Shown here piece by piece: positions 55,014 to 64,000 of a stretch of DNA of 64,000 bases (positions are counted from its first letter, which is position 1; every line of letters begins with the position of its first letter). Source of the DNA: Opitutaceae bacterium. GTDB lineage: Bacteria > Verrucomicrobiota > Verrucomicrobiia > Opitutales > Opitutaceae. A model generated the notes under the pieces. That model saw only the letters and a list, made by a program, of their open reading frames with translations, was not told where the DNA came from and ran no database searches. Location of the stretch: the NCBI GenBank assembly GCA_027490995.1, contig JAIXWY010000011.1:1116001-1180000 (forward strand), written 5' to 3'. The position numbers were made by a program, and so were the translations under genes.

Positions 55014-55835
55014 TCAATCCGGCAGCGCCCGCGCGAGCCAGAAGCGACATTCGTCGGAGAAGTCGCGTACCGCTGCCGACTCGCGGGCGACGTGACGACG
55101 CATGATGTCGTACTCGCTCCGCCAGCCGGTCACGGCGAGGTCCTCAAGAATTTCATCCCGCGTGGGCAGGTGCATGAACGTCCGGCCGGCCTCGTCCTCA
55201 AAGTAGCGATCTCCGAAATCCACTAAGCGGGGATCCTGCTCGCCGCGGGCCCAGCGCCGGGCCTCGAGCTTCCAGAGCAGCCGCTCCTCTCTCGAGTCCT
55301 CGCGGTCGTGCGTCGTAAAAAGCAGCGGCGCGTCGGGCGTGACAAGGCGGTGGATCTCGCGCAGGGTCCGACGGCGACGGGCACGCCCGGGGATCTGCAT
55401 GAGTCCGTTGAACATGAAAAGTGCCCCCTGGAAGCGGGGCACTCGGCGGCAACGCCGCCGCAACGCCGGATCATCCTCCGCTACGAGCGGCATCCGCGTC
55501 GCATCCGCCCGCAAGAGGTCCACTCCGTGGGCACCGCGCTCGGCCACCAGCGCCCGCGCCTGCGCGACGAGCTCCGCCGCGAAGTCAATCGCCGTCACCG
55601 CCCGATAGCCCAGCTCCCACAAGCCCAAGGTCACGCGTCCAGCGCCGCAGCCCAATTCCAACAGCCGCGCTTCTCGGTCGGGAAAGGCTCGCTCGATCAG
55701 CTGACGCTCCGACGTCCACAAGCCAAGCCGATGCGCCGCCCGTGCATAGTGCACCACCGCCACCGGGTCGTTGAAATCCGCCCGCACGGTCGCTGCCGTG
55801 ATCCGCACCCGCGCCGGTTTCCGTGGCTCCGCCAT
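55014..55835 (-). CDS. SAM-dependent methyltransferase (class I)
   Basis: A 273-residue protein with a Rossmann-type methyltransferase domain: motif I is LLELGCGAGRVTLGL, the acidic loop VTAIDFAAELVAQA follows, and LLRADATRMPL precedes a predicted FNGLMQIPGRARRRRTL segment. The final part (DEILEDLAVTGWRSEYDIMR) is like many small-molecule methyltransferases. It starts at an ATG (55835) 20 bases after the RsmB-like gene stop, on the same strand, so the two are probably co-transcribed. Substrate is unknown. It converges with dnaE. Confidence 0.87.
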   Translation of the reverse strand: MAEPRKPARVRITAATVRADFNDPVAVVHYARAAHRLGLWTSERQLIERAFPDREARLLELGCGAGRVTLGLWELGYRAVTAIDFAAELVAQARALVAERGAHGVDLLRADATRMPLVAEDDPALRRRCRRVPRFQGALFMFNGLMQIPGRARRRRTLREIHRLVTPDAPLLFTTHDREDSREERLLWKLEARRWARGEQDPRLVDFGDRYFEDEAGRTFMHLPTRDEILEDLAVTGWRSEYDIMRRHVARESAAVRDFSDECRFWLARALPD

Positions 55836-55855
55836 CGCTCGCGTCTCCGTCCCGC

Positions 55856-56989
55856 TCAGCGACGCCGCCACGCCGCCACCGCCATGCCATTGCTCCGCCA
55901 CTCGTGCGGCCAGAGCGTCACGGTTCCCGCCGGCCTTCCGGGCAGAGCCACGTCGGGCACAAAGTCCGGGTGCGTCGCCGTAAACTCGTCCGCCACGCCG
56001 GTCGTCTCGCGTCGCGTGAGCGTGCACACCGCGTAGACCAGCCGGCCCCCGGGTTTCACGGCCGTCGCGGCATACCGCAGCAGGCGCGCCTGCACCTCGG
56101 CGAGTTCGCTTACGTCCTCCGGGCGCGTCGTCCAGCGGGCATGAGGATTGCGCTGCCACGTGCCGACGCCACTGCAGGGGGCGTCGACGAGCACGCCGTC
56201 AAACCGCGTGCGCGTGGGCAGGCGTTCTCCACCTTCCCACCGCGCCGTCCGCACGTTGAAACGGCCGGCCCGGGCACAGCGCTGGCGCAGGGTCTCCAAG
56301 CGCCGCAGCGAACGGTCACTCGCCCAGATAAGGCCCTTATTCTCCATCAGATCCGCGAGGTGCAGCGTCTTTCCACCCTCGCCCGCACAGGCGTCCCACC
56401 AGGTCTCGCCCGCCCGCGCCGCGCAGACGTGGCCGACCCACTGCGAGGCCAAATCCTGAATCTCAAACGCCCCGCGCTGGAATGCGTCCGTGCGGTAAAG
56501 GTCCGTCACGCCTTCATAGCGCAGCGCCGACCAGGGTTGTGCGAACGCCGGGAGGTCACCGGGTTCGCGACACTGCCCGAGCTCCCGTGCCAACGCCGCC
56601 GTGGTTCCGGGGCGGGCTCGGAGCCACAGCGGCGGCTCCTCCTGCCAGAGCCGCAGCGTCGCGTCCGGCACGTCCATCTCCTCGTGCAGCCACGCCGGCA
56701 CCGCCCGAGCAGCGAGAGTCTCGGCCTTGAATGACGCCGGATGCGTCTCAAAGCGGCGCTGCAGGGTGAGCGCCGCATCGAGTTGCCGCTGCTCGGACTC
56801 GCGTGAATCCAGCCAGCTTCGCCAGCGAAAATATGCGAACACCGCCCGGACCACCGCCTGCTTCGCTGCGCCCGAGAGCGCCCGCTGGGCCGCCAACTCA
56901 CGGCGCAGCGCCGCGTCCGCCGGAAGCTCCGGCGACACGGAGCGCAGCACATGAGCCGCACGATTGAGGGTGGCTGGATCGAACACCAT
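55856..56989 (-). CDS. RsmB/NOP2/Sun-type RNA (cytosine-C5) methyltransferase
   Basis: A 377-residue enzyme of the RsmB family that methylates cytosine C5 in rRNA or tRNA. An N-terminal NusB-like helical part (about 1-110) is followed by the catalytic domain. Motif I is WWDACAGEGGKTLHLADLM, motif IV DAPCSGVGTWQRNPHARW has the first catalytic Cys, and YAVCTLTRRET carries the second. The TERM region (FEIQDLASQWVG) is also present. RsmB specificity for 16S C967 is likely but not certain. Shares a strand with the methyltransferase gene downstream. Confidence 0.88.
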   Translation of the reverse strand: MVFDPATLNRAAHVLRSVSPELPADAALRRELAAQRALSGAAKQAVVRAVFAYFRWRSWLDSRESEQRQLDAALTLQRRFETHPASFKAETLAARAVPAWLHEEMDVPDATLRLWQEEPPLWLRARPGTTAALARELGQCREPGDLPAFAQPWSALRYEGVTDLYRTDAFQRGAFEIQDLASQWVGHVCAARAGETWWDACAGEGGKTLHLADLMENKGLIWASDRSLRRLETLRQRCARAGRFNVRTARWEGGERLPTRTRFDGVLVDAPCSGVGTWQRNPHARWTTRPEDVSELAEVQARLLRYAATAVKPGGRLVYAVCTLTRRETTGVADEFTATHPDFVPDVALPGRPAGTVTLWPHEWRSNGMAVAAWRRR

Positions 56990-57046
56990 GGTCCGCCATT
57001 CGCGCGCACGCTGCGGACGAGCGCAACCCCCAAAGCACGCCGCGCC

Positions 57047-57973
57047 CTACTCCGCGCGCAACTGCGCTTCGGCCTGCCCCACGATGTCGAGACCCACCCG
57101 ACGACTCCACGCGTCGAGCAGGCGACGCGTGATCGGACCCACCTTCCCATCACCGACGGTCAAGCCGTTGAATCGCGTCGCCGGCATGATGCAGTAAGGC
57201 GTACTCGTAAAGAAGACTTCGTCCGCCGTCGCGAGGTCGTAGCTCTGCAGGTGCGTCTCGACGATCGGGATTCCCAGCTCAGTTGCCAGCTCCAGCACCG
57301 TCTGGCGGCTGATGCCCGCGAGGCAGTTGTCTGCGGAGGGCGTTCGGAGGCGACCGCCGTTCACGACGAAGATGTTGCCGCCCTTGTTCTCCGAGACGTT
57401 TCCCTGTACATCGAGGATCACGACCTGCGCATCCGGATCAACCAGGCGCGCCTCCTGGTCCGCCAAGGTGTAGAAGAGCCGGCTGCGGTTCTTGATCCGC
57501 GCGTCGAGTGACTGCGCCGGGATCGCGCGACTGAAGGACGTGACCGCATGACAACCCTGCGAATAGTATCGCGCCCAGCCGCGCAGATCCATCGGGCTGT
57601 TGAAGATCATGATCGTCGCCGGATTGCGCTGCGCCGGATTGGGTCCCGGCTTGGTCAAGCCTCGCGAGAGATTGTGGACGATCCAATAATCTTCGTGCGG
57701 ACCAATCAGCGCGAGATTGCGCTCGAGCAACTCCAGCGTCGCCGTCCGCAACTGCTCCCATGAGACTCCGGGATCAATCCGGCAGACTTTCAGGGAACGA
57801 AACAAGCGATCGAGATGCTCCTCCAACCGGAACGGCACATGGCGAAACGTCCGGGTGGATTCAGTCACACAGTCGCCAAGGAGAATTGCACTGTCGAAGA
57901 TCGAGATCTTCGCCGCCGACTCTGGCACTAACTCGCCGGAAAGATGTACGAGACGCTCACGAGGGGAAGTCAT
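57047..57973 (-). CDS. Class IV PLP-dependent aminotransferase
   Basis: A 308-residue fold-type IV enzyme (branched-chain / D-amino-acid aminotransferase family). PLP-binding features are ISIFDSAILLGDCVTESTRTF near the N-terminus, the catalytic Lys in DARIKNRSRLFYTLADQEA, and SENKGGNIFVVNGG followed by NCLAGISRQTVLELA. The ATG at 57973 gives MTSPRERLVHLSGELVPES; upstream residues are not conserved. Divergent from the DUF47-Pit operon. Specificity between branched-chain, D-alanine or aminodeoxychorismate substrates cannot be fixed from sequence. Confidence 0.9.
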   Translation of the reverse strand: MTSPRERLVHLSGELVPESAAKISIFDSAILLGDCVTESTRTFRHVPFRLEEHLDRLFRSLKVCRIDPGVSWEQLRTATLELLERNLALIGPHEDYWIVHNLSRGLTKPGPNPAQRNPATIMIFNSPMDLRGWARYYSQGCHAVTSFSRAIPAQSLDARIKNRSRLFYTLADQEARLVDPDAQVVILDVQGNVSENKGGNIFVVNGGRLRTPSADNCLAGISRQTVLELATELGIPIVETHLQSYDLATADEVFFTSTPYCIMPATRFNGLTVGDGKVGPITRRLLDAWSRRVGLDIVGQAEAQLRAE

Positions 57974-58097
57974 CGAAAAAAGGGGGAAAGCGCTGACCGG
58001 AACGACGCCACTGAGCGCGAGGCCTGCGCTCAATGCAACCCTCTAACGACAAAAACCCAAAAGGCTCCGGGGAGCGAATGTGACAATCGAACAAGGT

Positions 58098-58109
58098 TTA
58101 CAACTGTAA
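58098..58109. promoter_or_regulatory. Palindrome upstream of the phosphate-uptake genes
   Basis: TTACAACTGTAA is an inverted repeat (TTACA/TGTAA, 2-base spacer) 25 bases before the DUF47 start, in a short AT-rich stretch of a GC-rich region. It could be an operator; partial similarity to Pho-type repeats is weak. No regulator is implied with confidence. Confidence 0.3.
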
Positions 58110-58134
58110 CATAGCCGATAGCGACTACTCTCGC

Positions 58135-58773
58135 ATGCTCTCGCTGCGCAAACTCTTCGGAAAGGACGAACGCTTCTACGACCTCTTGGAGGCGAGTGCC
58201 GAGGAAGCCTTAACGAGCACAAAGCTGCTGGCGGCCTACCTGCAGCGGAGTGGTGCCTACACCGCGACCAGCGACCTCGACGATTTTATCCAGAGCCGCC
58301 GCAAGGACAAGCATCTCACCCGACAGATCACCGAGGAATTGTGCCGGACCTTCGTGACGCCGCTGGAGCGCGAAGACATCGAGGCGCTCTCGCTCGCCCT
58401 GTACCGCATTCCCAAGACGGTCGAGAAACTGGTCGAGCGACTCTCCATCTTCCCCGGCAAACTGCCGCGCGAGGGATTTCTGCGGCAGGCGGAATTGCTC
58501 GTGCAGGCCGCGGAAGCCGTGGTCTTCATGGTGCGCCAACTCCGCCGCGGTGCCAAACTGGAGAGCGTACAGGGTGCGAACGATCGCCTGCAATTCGCCG
58601 AAGGCGAAGCGGACAAGGTGATGCTCGGGCTTCTCCGCGATCTCTACCAAGGGCCGCGCGATGCCAAGGAGACCCTGATCCTGCAGGAGCTTTTTGAGAT
58701 GACCGAGAAGTCGATCGATCGCTGCCGCGACGCCGGGAGCGTCGTCTTCCAGATCGCCCTGAAGTATTCCTGA
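58135..58773 (+). CDS. DUF47 phosphate-transport accessory protein (PhoU-like)
   Basis: A 212-residue all-helical protein of the DUF47/Pit-accessory family. It starts RKLFGKDERFYDLLEASAEE, then has TRQITEELCRTFVTPLERED, typical of the family, and IALSLALYRI-like helices through ETLILQELFEMTEKSIDRC. Members regulate the Pit transporter and resemble PhoU. The pit gene begins 16 bases downstream, so they are co-transcribed. A palindromic site lies upstream of the start. Confidence 0.9.
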   Translation: MLSLRKLFGKDERFYDLLEASAEEALTSTKLLAAYLQRSGAYTATSDLDDFIQSRRKDKHLTRQITEELCRTFVTPLEREDIEALSLALYRIPKTVEKLVERLSIFPGKLPREGFLRQAELLVQAAEAVVFMVRQLRRGAKLESVQGANDRLQFAEGEADKVMLGLLRDLYQGPRDAKETLILQELFEMTEKSIDRCRDAGSVVFQIALKYS

Positions 58774-58789
58774 GCGGACCTCGGACCTC

Positions 58790-59857
58790 ATGACTCTCTT
58801 CCTGCTGGTGCTGCTGGCCGCGTTGGTGTTCGAGTACATCAACGGCTTTCACGACGCGGCCAACGCCATCGCGACGGTGGTCTCCACCAAGGTGATGACC
58901 CCGCGCCAGGCGCTGGCGATGGCGGCGTTCTTCAACCTCATCGGCGCTCTCTGGGGCACCGCCGTCGCGTCAACGATCGGCAAGGGATTGGTGGATGCAC
59001 ACGCCGTCACGATGATGACCGTGCTCTGTGCTCTGCTCGGAGCCATCATCTGGAATCTGTTCACGTGGTGGCTCGGACTTCCTTCCAGCTCGAGCCACGC
59101 CTTGGTGGGCGGGCTCTGCGGTGCGGCCCTGTCCACCAGCGGAGGGAACTGGAGCGTGCTGCACTGGACGACCGCCGATGCGAATGGAAAGATTTCCGGG
59201 CTCTGGCCCAAGGTGGTACTGCCGATGTTCACGTCGCCGCTCGTGGGATTCATCATCGGGGCGCTTCTCATGTACACGCTCTATGCGTTGCTGAAGCGGA
59301 CGCGCCCCCGCGTCGTGAATGCGATCTTCGGAAAGCTCCAGATCGCCAGCGCGTCATGGATGGGCTTTAGCCATGGTTCGAACGACGCCCAGAAGACGAT
59401 GGGCATCATCGCGCTCGCGCTGTTCACGGGCACGCAGAGTGGAGTGTTCAACGATCTGCCTTCATGGCTCGCCTTCCTGCACACGCCGGCGTTCAAGGTC
59501 GATCGCTGGGTCATGATCACGTGCGCCATCGTGATGGCCGCGGGCACCGCCGCCGGTGGCTGGAGAATCATCCGCACGATGGGGCACAAAATGGTGAAGC
59601 TGCAGCCAGTGCACGGCTTCGCCGCGGAAACCACTGCCGCCGTCATCATCCAGACCGCCACCCACTACGGCATCCCGCTCTCCACAACGCACGTCATCTC
59701 AACCTCAATCATGGGAGTCGGCGCGACCAAGCGCTTCAGCGCCGTGAAGTGGGGCGTAGTCAGCCGCATTCTCTGGGCGTGGGTGCTCACGATTCCCATC
59801 ACGGCGCTGCTGGGTTGGGCTTCGCACCAAGTGATCGGTCTAGCCTTCGGGCCTTGA
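58790..59857 (+). CDS. pit: Inorganic phosphate transporter Pit family
   Basis: A 355-residue transporter with about ten helices. The two Pit repeats are visible: FEYINGFHDAANAIATVVST at the start and GFSHGSNDAQKTMGIIALAL in the second half, along with PSSSSHALVGGLCGAAL and PLSTTHVISTSIMGVGATKR. Pit proteins take up phosphate (as metal-phosphate) using a cation gradient. It lies 16 bases after the DUF47 gene and converges with the helicase gene at 59930. Substrate is strongly indicated by the family. Confidence 0.94.
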   Translation: MTLFLLVLLAALVFEYINGFHDAANAIATVVSTKVMTPRQALAMAAFFNLIGALWGTAVASTIGKGLVDAHAVTMMTVLCALLGAIIWNLFTWWLGLPSSSSHALVGGLCGAALSTSGGNWSVLHWTTADANGKISGLWPKVVLPMFTSPLVGFIIGALLMYTLYALLKRTRPRVVNAIFGKLQIASASWMGFSHGSNDAQKTMGIIALALFTGTQSGVFNDLPSWLAFLHTPAFKVDRWVMITCAIVMAAGTAAGGWRIIRTMGHKMVKLQPVHGFAAETTAAVIIQTATHYGIPLSTTHVISTSIMGVGATKRFSAVKWGVVSRILWAWVLTIPITALLGWASHQVIGLAFGP

Positions 59858-59929
59858 ACCACGCGGCACGGGGGGCATGAACTCACTCCGCCGCGAACGC
59901 CCGGCACCGGGCACGACCGTCCACCAGGA

Positions 59930-62900
59930 TCAGCGGCGGAAGAGGTTGCCCAGCGCGTTGAGATCCTTGAGGGGCGCGCGCTTGGGTGACGCCGCGCTCG
60001 ACTCGCCCGCTGCCGGTGCCGGGCTCGGCGGAGGGAGTAGGGGCCGAGGCCGGGGGGGCTCAGGCGCCGCGCGTTCTCCATGCTCACCCGCTGCTCCCGC
60101 CGCAAGGGCGCGGTCCAGCTTCACGGCGGATACGGGCTCGGCCGTCCCCAACTCCTGCGCGTAAACACTCACGCGAAACTCTTCGACCAGCCACCTCACG
60201 GGGTCGTCCCAGGCCCGCCGCGCCGCCGCAGCCAGGTACGGCGCCACCTGCCGCGCCCGCTCCGCATCCTTGGCCGGGAGACGCCGCCACCGTTCCGCCC
60301 TCGCCCGCATCGCACGGAGGTAGCGAGGCAGATGCGCAAGTCGCTCGTACGGCACCAAGCGCACGAAATTCGCCGGCAAGAGCGCCTCCACATCACGTAC
60401 CTGACCGGGATAAGGATGCTCTCCGACAAGCAACTCCTGCCGCAATTGCAGGACTTCACGAAGCAGATCCGTCACGCGAGGCACGATCCCCCTTAACTCC
60501 GACCGCGCCCGCTCAAACGCACGCGTAAATCCTGCGGCGTTGAGCTCCGTCACCCGGTCCGGGTCCGTCGCCCAGCGTCGCAGCGTCACGAAGGCGTCCG
60601 CCTGAATGGCCTCCGAGGTCGTGAGGGTCGCAAGCAACGCGCCCAGCGATCGGAGCTCCCGCAACTCTTTCTCCAGCCATCCGAGGTCACGACCTAGCTG
60701 AAGGTCCAAGAGACGGCCCACGCCCAGACGGGTAAGCCGCGCCGCCTCCTCCGCCGTGCGGACGAGGCGCAACGCCACGCCGCGGTCACCGGGAGCCAAC
60801 GCCGGAAACGCTTCCACCGTGACCCCAGCCTGGTCGCTCACCTTCACGCTGGCCGGCACCTCCCCGAAGATCCAGGTCTCCGACTCCGCGCGCTCCCACC
60901 GCTGGCGGGCCCGCCGCCACGCCTCCGGATCCTCGCGCGCCACGGAGAGCGACGCCGCCTTCGCGTGACTCGCCAACGCCGTGCGAACCTCGGGCAAGGC
61001 ACGGCTCGCGACCAGCACTTCACCGGCGTCGTTGACCACCCGCACGCGCACCTGAAGATGCGACGGCAGGGGCTTGGCCGCCCACGCCGCACGGTCCGCC
61101 GTCAGGCCGAATCGCTCCGCCAAATGCTCCTCCAAGAGATCAATCAGCGGCGGGGCAGGATCCCGCAAGCGGGCGCGCGCCGCCACGGCTTCACTCACGG
61201 TCCGCACCGACTCCGCCAGCGGCACAAAAACGCGGCGCTGCTCCTTGGGCAACGCACGCAGGTAATGCTCCACCTTCGCCCGCAGGTGGCCGGGGACTGC
61301 CCAGTCCAGCGAGGCCTCCGTCAGCGCCGCGACATCGCGGACGTTAATCTCCACCTGCACGCCGTCGTCTTCCTGCCCCGGACGATACGCGTACTGCAAC
61401 GGCAGGACGCGGTTCTCGAGGGGGAGTGACGCAGGAAACGCCGCCTCGTCCGCCGTCGGCACATCCGGGTCGCGCAGGTCATCCGCGCTCACGAAAAGGA
61501 ACCGAGGATTCGCGCCGCGCCGCCCGCGGACGAGGTCGATCAGCTCCGCGACGGACGACACGCCGCCGCGCAGGTCTTCCGCGGGCTCAGCATCGTCCTC
61601 GGGCAGCAGGCGATCGGCGTAGAAACGGTACAGGGCCTCATCCAAGTTGAGGTAACCGCTGTTGCGGGTCCGCGTCAGCAGGCTTTCCACCTCCGCCCGT
61701 ACCTTCCGGTTGTGGGCGAGGAAGTCGAAGGGCCAGGTGATCGTATCGCCAATCAATCCTTCCCGGATGAAGATCTGCGTCGCCGCCACCGGATCCACCG
61801 GCCCGAAGCTCACCGCGCGCGCCTCGAGCTCCAGGCCGTAGAGCCGGGTGCGGCGCTTGACCATGACCTTGCCCGCTTCGGCGTTCCAAAAAGGTTCGCT
61901 GTGGCTGCTCCGGAGCAAGTGCGAGCCAAGATCGAGAACCCACGCCGGATCGACGCGCGCGCAGGTGCGGGCGAAGAGTCGCGAGGTCTCGACGATTTCC
62001 GAGGCCATGATCCAGCGGGGTACCTTGGGAGCGCGCTTCGGCGCGGCGCGACCTTCGCCTTCGACCACCCGGCGCTTGGGCTCCTCACGACGGAAGAGCA
62101 CGGATCCCGGAAACAACGTCACGCGCCGGTCATGCGCCGCCTTGAATATCCGGTTCTCTTCATCGTAGGTCGCGATGTTTCCGAGCAGTCCGGACAGGAT
62201 ACAGCGGTGGATGGCCCGAAAGGCAGGAGTACCGAAGCGGAGCGCCTCGTCCGCCGACTTCTCCGCCTCGCTCGGCGCGGCGTCGAAGACCGAGGTGAGG
62301 CGAAAATCTTTTCGCTGCTCCAGCACGTCCATGAGCTGCGCATGGATGTCCCGCCACTCGCGCAGGCGGACGTAACTGAGAAAGTGATCATGGCAGAAGC
62401 GCCGCAACCGCGCCTGCGAGAGGCGCTCAAACTCGTCGTGGAACGCGTCCCAGATCGCCAGTAGTGTGAGGAAGTCGGAGTCGGGGTGACGAAACCTCTG
62501 GTGGGCCGCATCCGCCTGCGTCTGCTTGTCCAGCGGTCGCTCACGGGGATCTTGAATGGAGAGCCCCGCCGCGATCACCACCACCTCGCGCAGGCAGCGC
62601 TCCGTGCGCGCCTGCAGAATCATCCGTCCCACCGTCGGATCCACCGGCATCCGCGCCAGTTCGCGACCGACCGGGGTCAGTTCGCGCACGCCGCCTGCCA
62701 CGCCCGCACCCTCCTCTGGGGCAAGAGCTCCCACCTCCTCCAAAAGAGCATAGCCCGCGCGAATCGCCTTCGTTGCCGGGGGATTGATGAAGGGAAAGCG
62801 CTCGATATCCCCAAGCCCGTAGGCCTTCAGCCGAAGGATCACGTCCGCCAAGTTCGCCCGCTGAATCTCCGGCTGCGTGAAACGCGGACGCTCTAGGTAG

Positions 62901-64000
62901 TCTTTTTCAGAATACAGTCGGATACAAAGTCCGGCAGCGACGCGCCCGGCGCGGCCCTTGCGCTGGTCGGCGCTGGATTGCGAGACGGGCTCGATGGGCA
63001 GTCGGCGGGTGCGCGCCTGCGGGGAATAGCGGCTGATGCGGGCGAGCCCGGTATCGACGACGTAGCGGATGCCGGGAATAGTCAGGGAGGTTTCGGCGAT
63101 GTTCGTCGCCAGGATCACCTTACGTCGGCCGGAAGCAGCGAAGACGCGCTGCTGGTCCGCGTTGGAGAGCCGACCGAAGAGAGGCACGACGTCGAAGCGC
63201 GCTCCATCCGCGAAACCGCGTACCTCCACCAGTTCGCGCACCTCCCGAATATCACGCTCGCTCGGCAGGAACACGAGCACATCGCCGGACGGTGTTTCGC
63301 GGAGCACCCGCTCGATCGCACCGGCCGCGCCATCCACGTAGTGCAGCGCCTCGACCCGCGCCGAGCGCTCCGCCGCGCGGTCCGGCTCGTCCGGATCCTC
63401 CACGTAATCACTGCCAAGGGCATCCAGCGGGGCATACGTCACCTCCACCGGAAAGGTGCGACCCGAGACTTCCACCACGGGCGCCCCGTCGAACGCCTCG
63501 CTGAAGGCAGCCGTGTCGATCGTGGCCGAAGTGATGATGATCTTGAGTTCCGGACGCTTGAACCGGAGGGTCCGGAGGTGGCCGAGGAGAAAGTCGATGT
63601 TCAGCGACCGCTCGTGCGCCTCGTCGAGAATGATCGTATCATAATCCCGCAGCAGCGGATCGCCCTGCACTTCGGCGAGCAGCATGCCGTCGGTCAGGAA
63701 TTTGATCACCGTGTCCCGCGAGGTCCGGTCATCGAAACGGATTTTGCAGCCCACCGCCCCACCCCACTCGACGCCGAGTTCCTCGGCGACGCGCCGCGAC
63801 ACGGAAAGTGCGGCGACACGCCGGGGTTGGGTGCAGGCGATTCGTCCCCGGGTGCCGCCGCCCGCCGCGAGGCACATCTTCGGGATCTGCGTGGTCTTAC
63901 CCGATCCGGTCTCGCCCGCGAGGATCACGACCTGCTGCGACTGGATGAGCCCGACGATTTCCTCCGCCCGCGCCGAAATCGGCAACTCCGGCGGGAAGTC
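59930..64000 (-). CDS. hrpA: HrpA-type ATP-dependent RNA helicase (N-terminus cut by window end)
   Basis: About 1356 residues are visible and the frame runs open to the window edge, so the start is outside; a TTG at 63985 is not needed as start since coding similarity continues upstream. DEAH helicase motifs are GETGSGKTTQIPK (I), TQPRRVAALSVSRRVAEELG (Ia), ILDEAHERSLN (II), SATID (III), ATNIAETSLTIPGIRYVVDTG (V, only partly quoted) and QRKGRAGRVAAGLC (VI). The large C-terminal part matches the DUF3418 region of HrpA. The tail (about the last 70 residues) is Pro/Ala-rich and variable. HrpA remodels RNA, for example in mRNA processing or ribosome rescue. It converges with pit. Confidence 0.93.
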   Translation of the reverse strand, partial: DFPPELPISARAEEIVGLIQSQQVVILAGETGSGKTTQIPKMCLAAGGGTRGRIACTQPRRVAALSVSRRVAEELGVEWGGAVGCKIRFDDRTSRDTVIKFLTDGMLLAEVQGDPLLRDYDTIILDEAHERSLNIDFLLGHLRTLRFKRPELKIIITSATIDTAAFSEAFDGAPVVEVSGRTFPVEVTYAPLDALGSDYVEDPDEPDRAAERSARVEALHYVDGAAGAIERVLRETPSGDVLVFLPSERDIREVRELVEVRGFADGARFDVVPLFGRLSNADQQRVFAASGRRKVILATNIAETSLTIPGIRYVVDTGLARISRYSPQARTRRLPIEPVSQSSADQRKGRAGRVAAGLCIRLYSEKDYLERPRFTQPEIQRANLADVILRLKAYGLGDIERFPFINPPATKAIRAGYALLEEVGALAPEEGAGVAGGVRELTPVGRELARMPVDPTVGRMILQARTERCLREVVVIAAGLSIQDPRERPLDKQTQADAAHQRFRHPDSDFLTLLAIWDAFHDEFERLSQARLRRFCHDHFLSYVRLREWRDIHAQLMDVLEQRKDFRLTSVFDAAPSEAEKSADEALRFGTPAFRAIHRCILSGLLGNIATYDEENRIFKAAHDRRVTLFPGSVLFRREEPKRRVVEGEGRAAPKRAPKVPRWIMASEIVETSRLFARTCARVDPAWVLDLGSHLLRSSHSEPFWNAEAGKVMVKRRTRLYGLELEARAVSFGPVDPVAATQIFIREGLIGDTITWPFDFLAHNRKVRAEVESLLTRTRNSGYLNLDEALYRFYADRLLPEDDAEPAEDLRGGVSSVAELIDLVRGRRGANPRFLFVSADDLRDPDVPTADEAAFPASLPLENRVLPLQYAYRPGQEDDGVQVEINVRDVAALTEASLDWAVPGHLRAKVEHYLRALPKEQRRVFVPLAESVRTVSEAVAARARLRDPAPPLIDLLEEHLAERFGLTADRAAWAAKPLPSHLQVRVRVVNDAGEVLVASRALPEVRTALASHAKAASLSVAREDPEAWRRARQRWERAESETWIFGEVPASVKVSDQAGVTVEAFPALAPGDRGVALRLVRTAEEAARLTRLGVGRLLDLQLGRDLGWLEKELRELRSLGALLATLTTSEAIQADAFVTLRRWATDPDRVTELNAAGFTRAFERARSELRGIVPRVTDLLREVLQLRQELLVGEHPYPGQVRDVEALLPANFVRLVPYERLAHLPRYLRAMRARAERWRRLPAKDAERARQVAPYLAAAARRAWDDPVRWLVEEFRVSVYAQELGTAEPVSAVKLDRALAAGAAGEHGERAAPEPPRPRPLLPPPSPAPAAGESSAASPKRAPLKDLNALGNLFRR

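Noticed and set aside
59899-59912. GCCCGGCACCGGGC hairpin between pit and hrpA as terminator
   Set aside because: Stem is short with a 2-base loop and no T-run; too weak to call.
1-64000. CRISPR arrays, insertion sequences, rRNA or tRNA genes
   Set aside because: No regularly spaced repeats, transposase-like proteins, terminal inverted repeats or RNA gene sequences were recognised anywhere in the window.

Overview
The window is high-GC DNA carrying only protein-coding genes and short regulatory signals. I recognise no rRNA, tRNA, CRISPR array or insertion sequence. Gene content points to Verrucomicrobiota, most likely near Opitutaceae: LacI regulators of an expanded subtype, Tat-exported Gfo/Idh/MocA oxidoreductase and ThuA proteins, a GldG/DUF4340 ABC module, bacillithiol genes, a microcompartment-type class II aldolase, system II cytochrome c maturation, and few clear Shine-Dalgarno sites. 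This placement is inference from gene content.

Region 1 (1-8662) centres on extracellular or outer-membrane electron transfer. After a divergent, truncated LacI gene come an MtrA-like octaheme cytochrome, an MtrB-like porin, a monoheme cytochrome c and a heptaheme NapC/ImcH-like membrane quinol cytochrome. Facing them are ccsA and ccsB/resB, which attach heme to c-type cytochromes. Region 2 (8887-18097) holds birA, then an apparent operon of ABC ATPase, permease, GldG-like protein, DUF4340 protein and a large AsmA-like protein. Region 3 (18422-22372) is one large hybrid histidine kinase.

Region 4 (22427-30652) is a tightly packed seven-gene set: LacI regulator, large secreted PIG-L protein, one-helix microprotein, sodium:solute symporter, a half-length BshC-like protein, BshB1 and BshA. 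The last three could form a complete bacillithiol pathway. Region 5 (30660-40786) is mixed housekeeping and accessory genes: aldo/keto reductase, two endonuclease/exonuclease/phosphatase proteins around an Spx-like protein, an ABC ATPase, mpl, an MFS transporter, a GDSL esterase, a metallo-beta-lactamase-fold protein and a cytochrome b562-like protein.

Region 6 (41040-50841) concerns sugar metabolism: a class II aldolase with a tail resembling a microcompartment encapsulation peptide and a divergent DeoR regulator, a beta-carbonic anhydrase, ThuA and Gfo/Idh/MocA proteins, a HEAT-repeat/discoidin protein, and a second symporter followed by another one-helix microprotein. Region 7 (50968-64000) is core functions: rpsU, dnaE, two methyltransferases, a class IV aminotransferase, a DUF47-Pit phosphate uptake pair and an HrpA-type helicase cut by the window end.

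The best candidates for something little described are the compact BshC-like enzyme, the symporter-linked microproteins, the orphan microcompartment-type aldolase, and the porin-cytochrome conduit with two non-canonical heme motifs.
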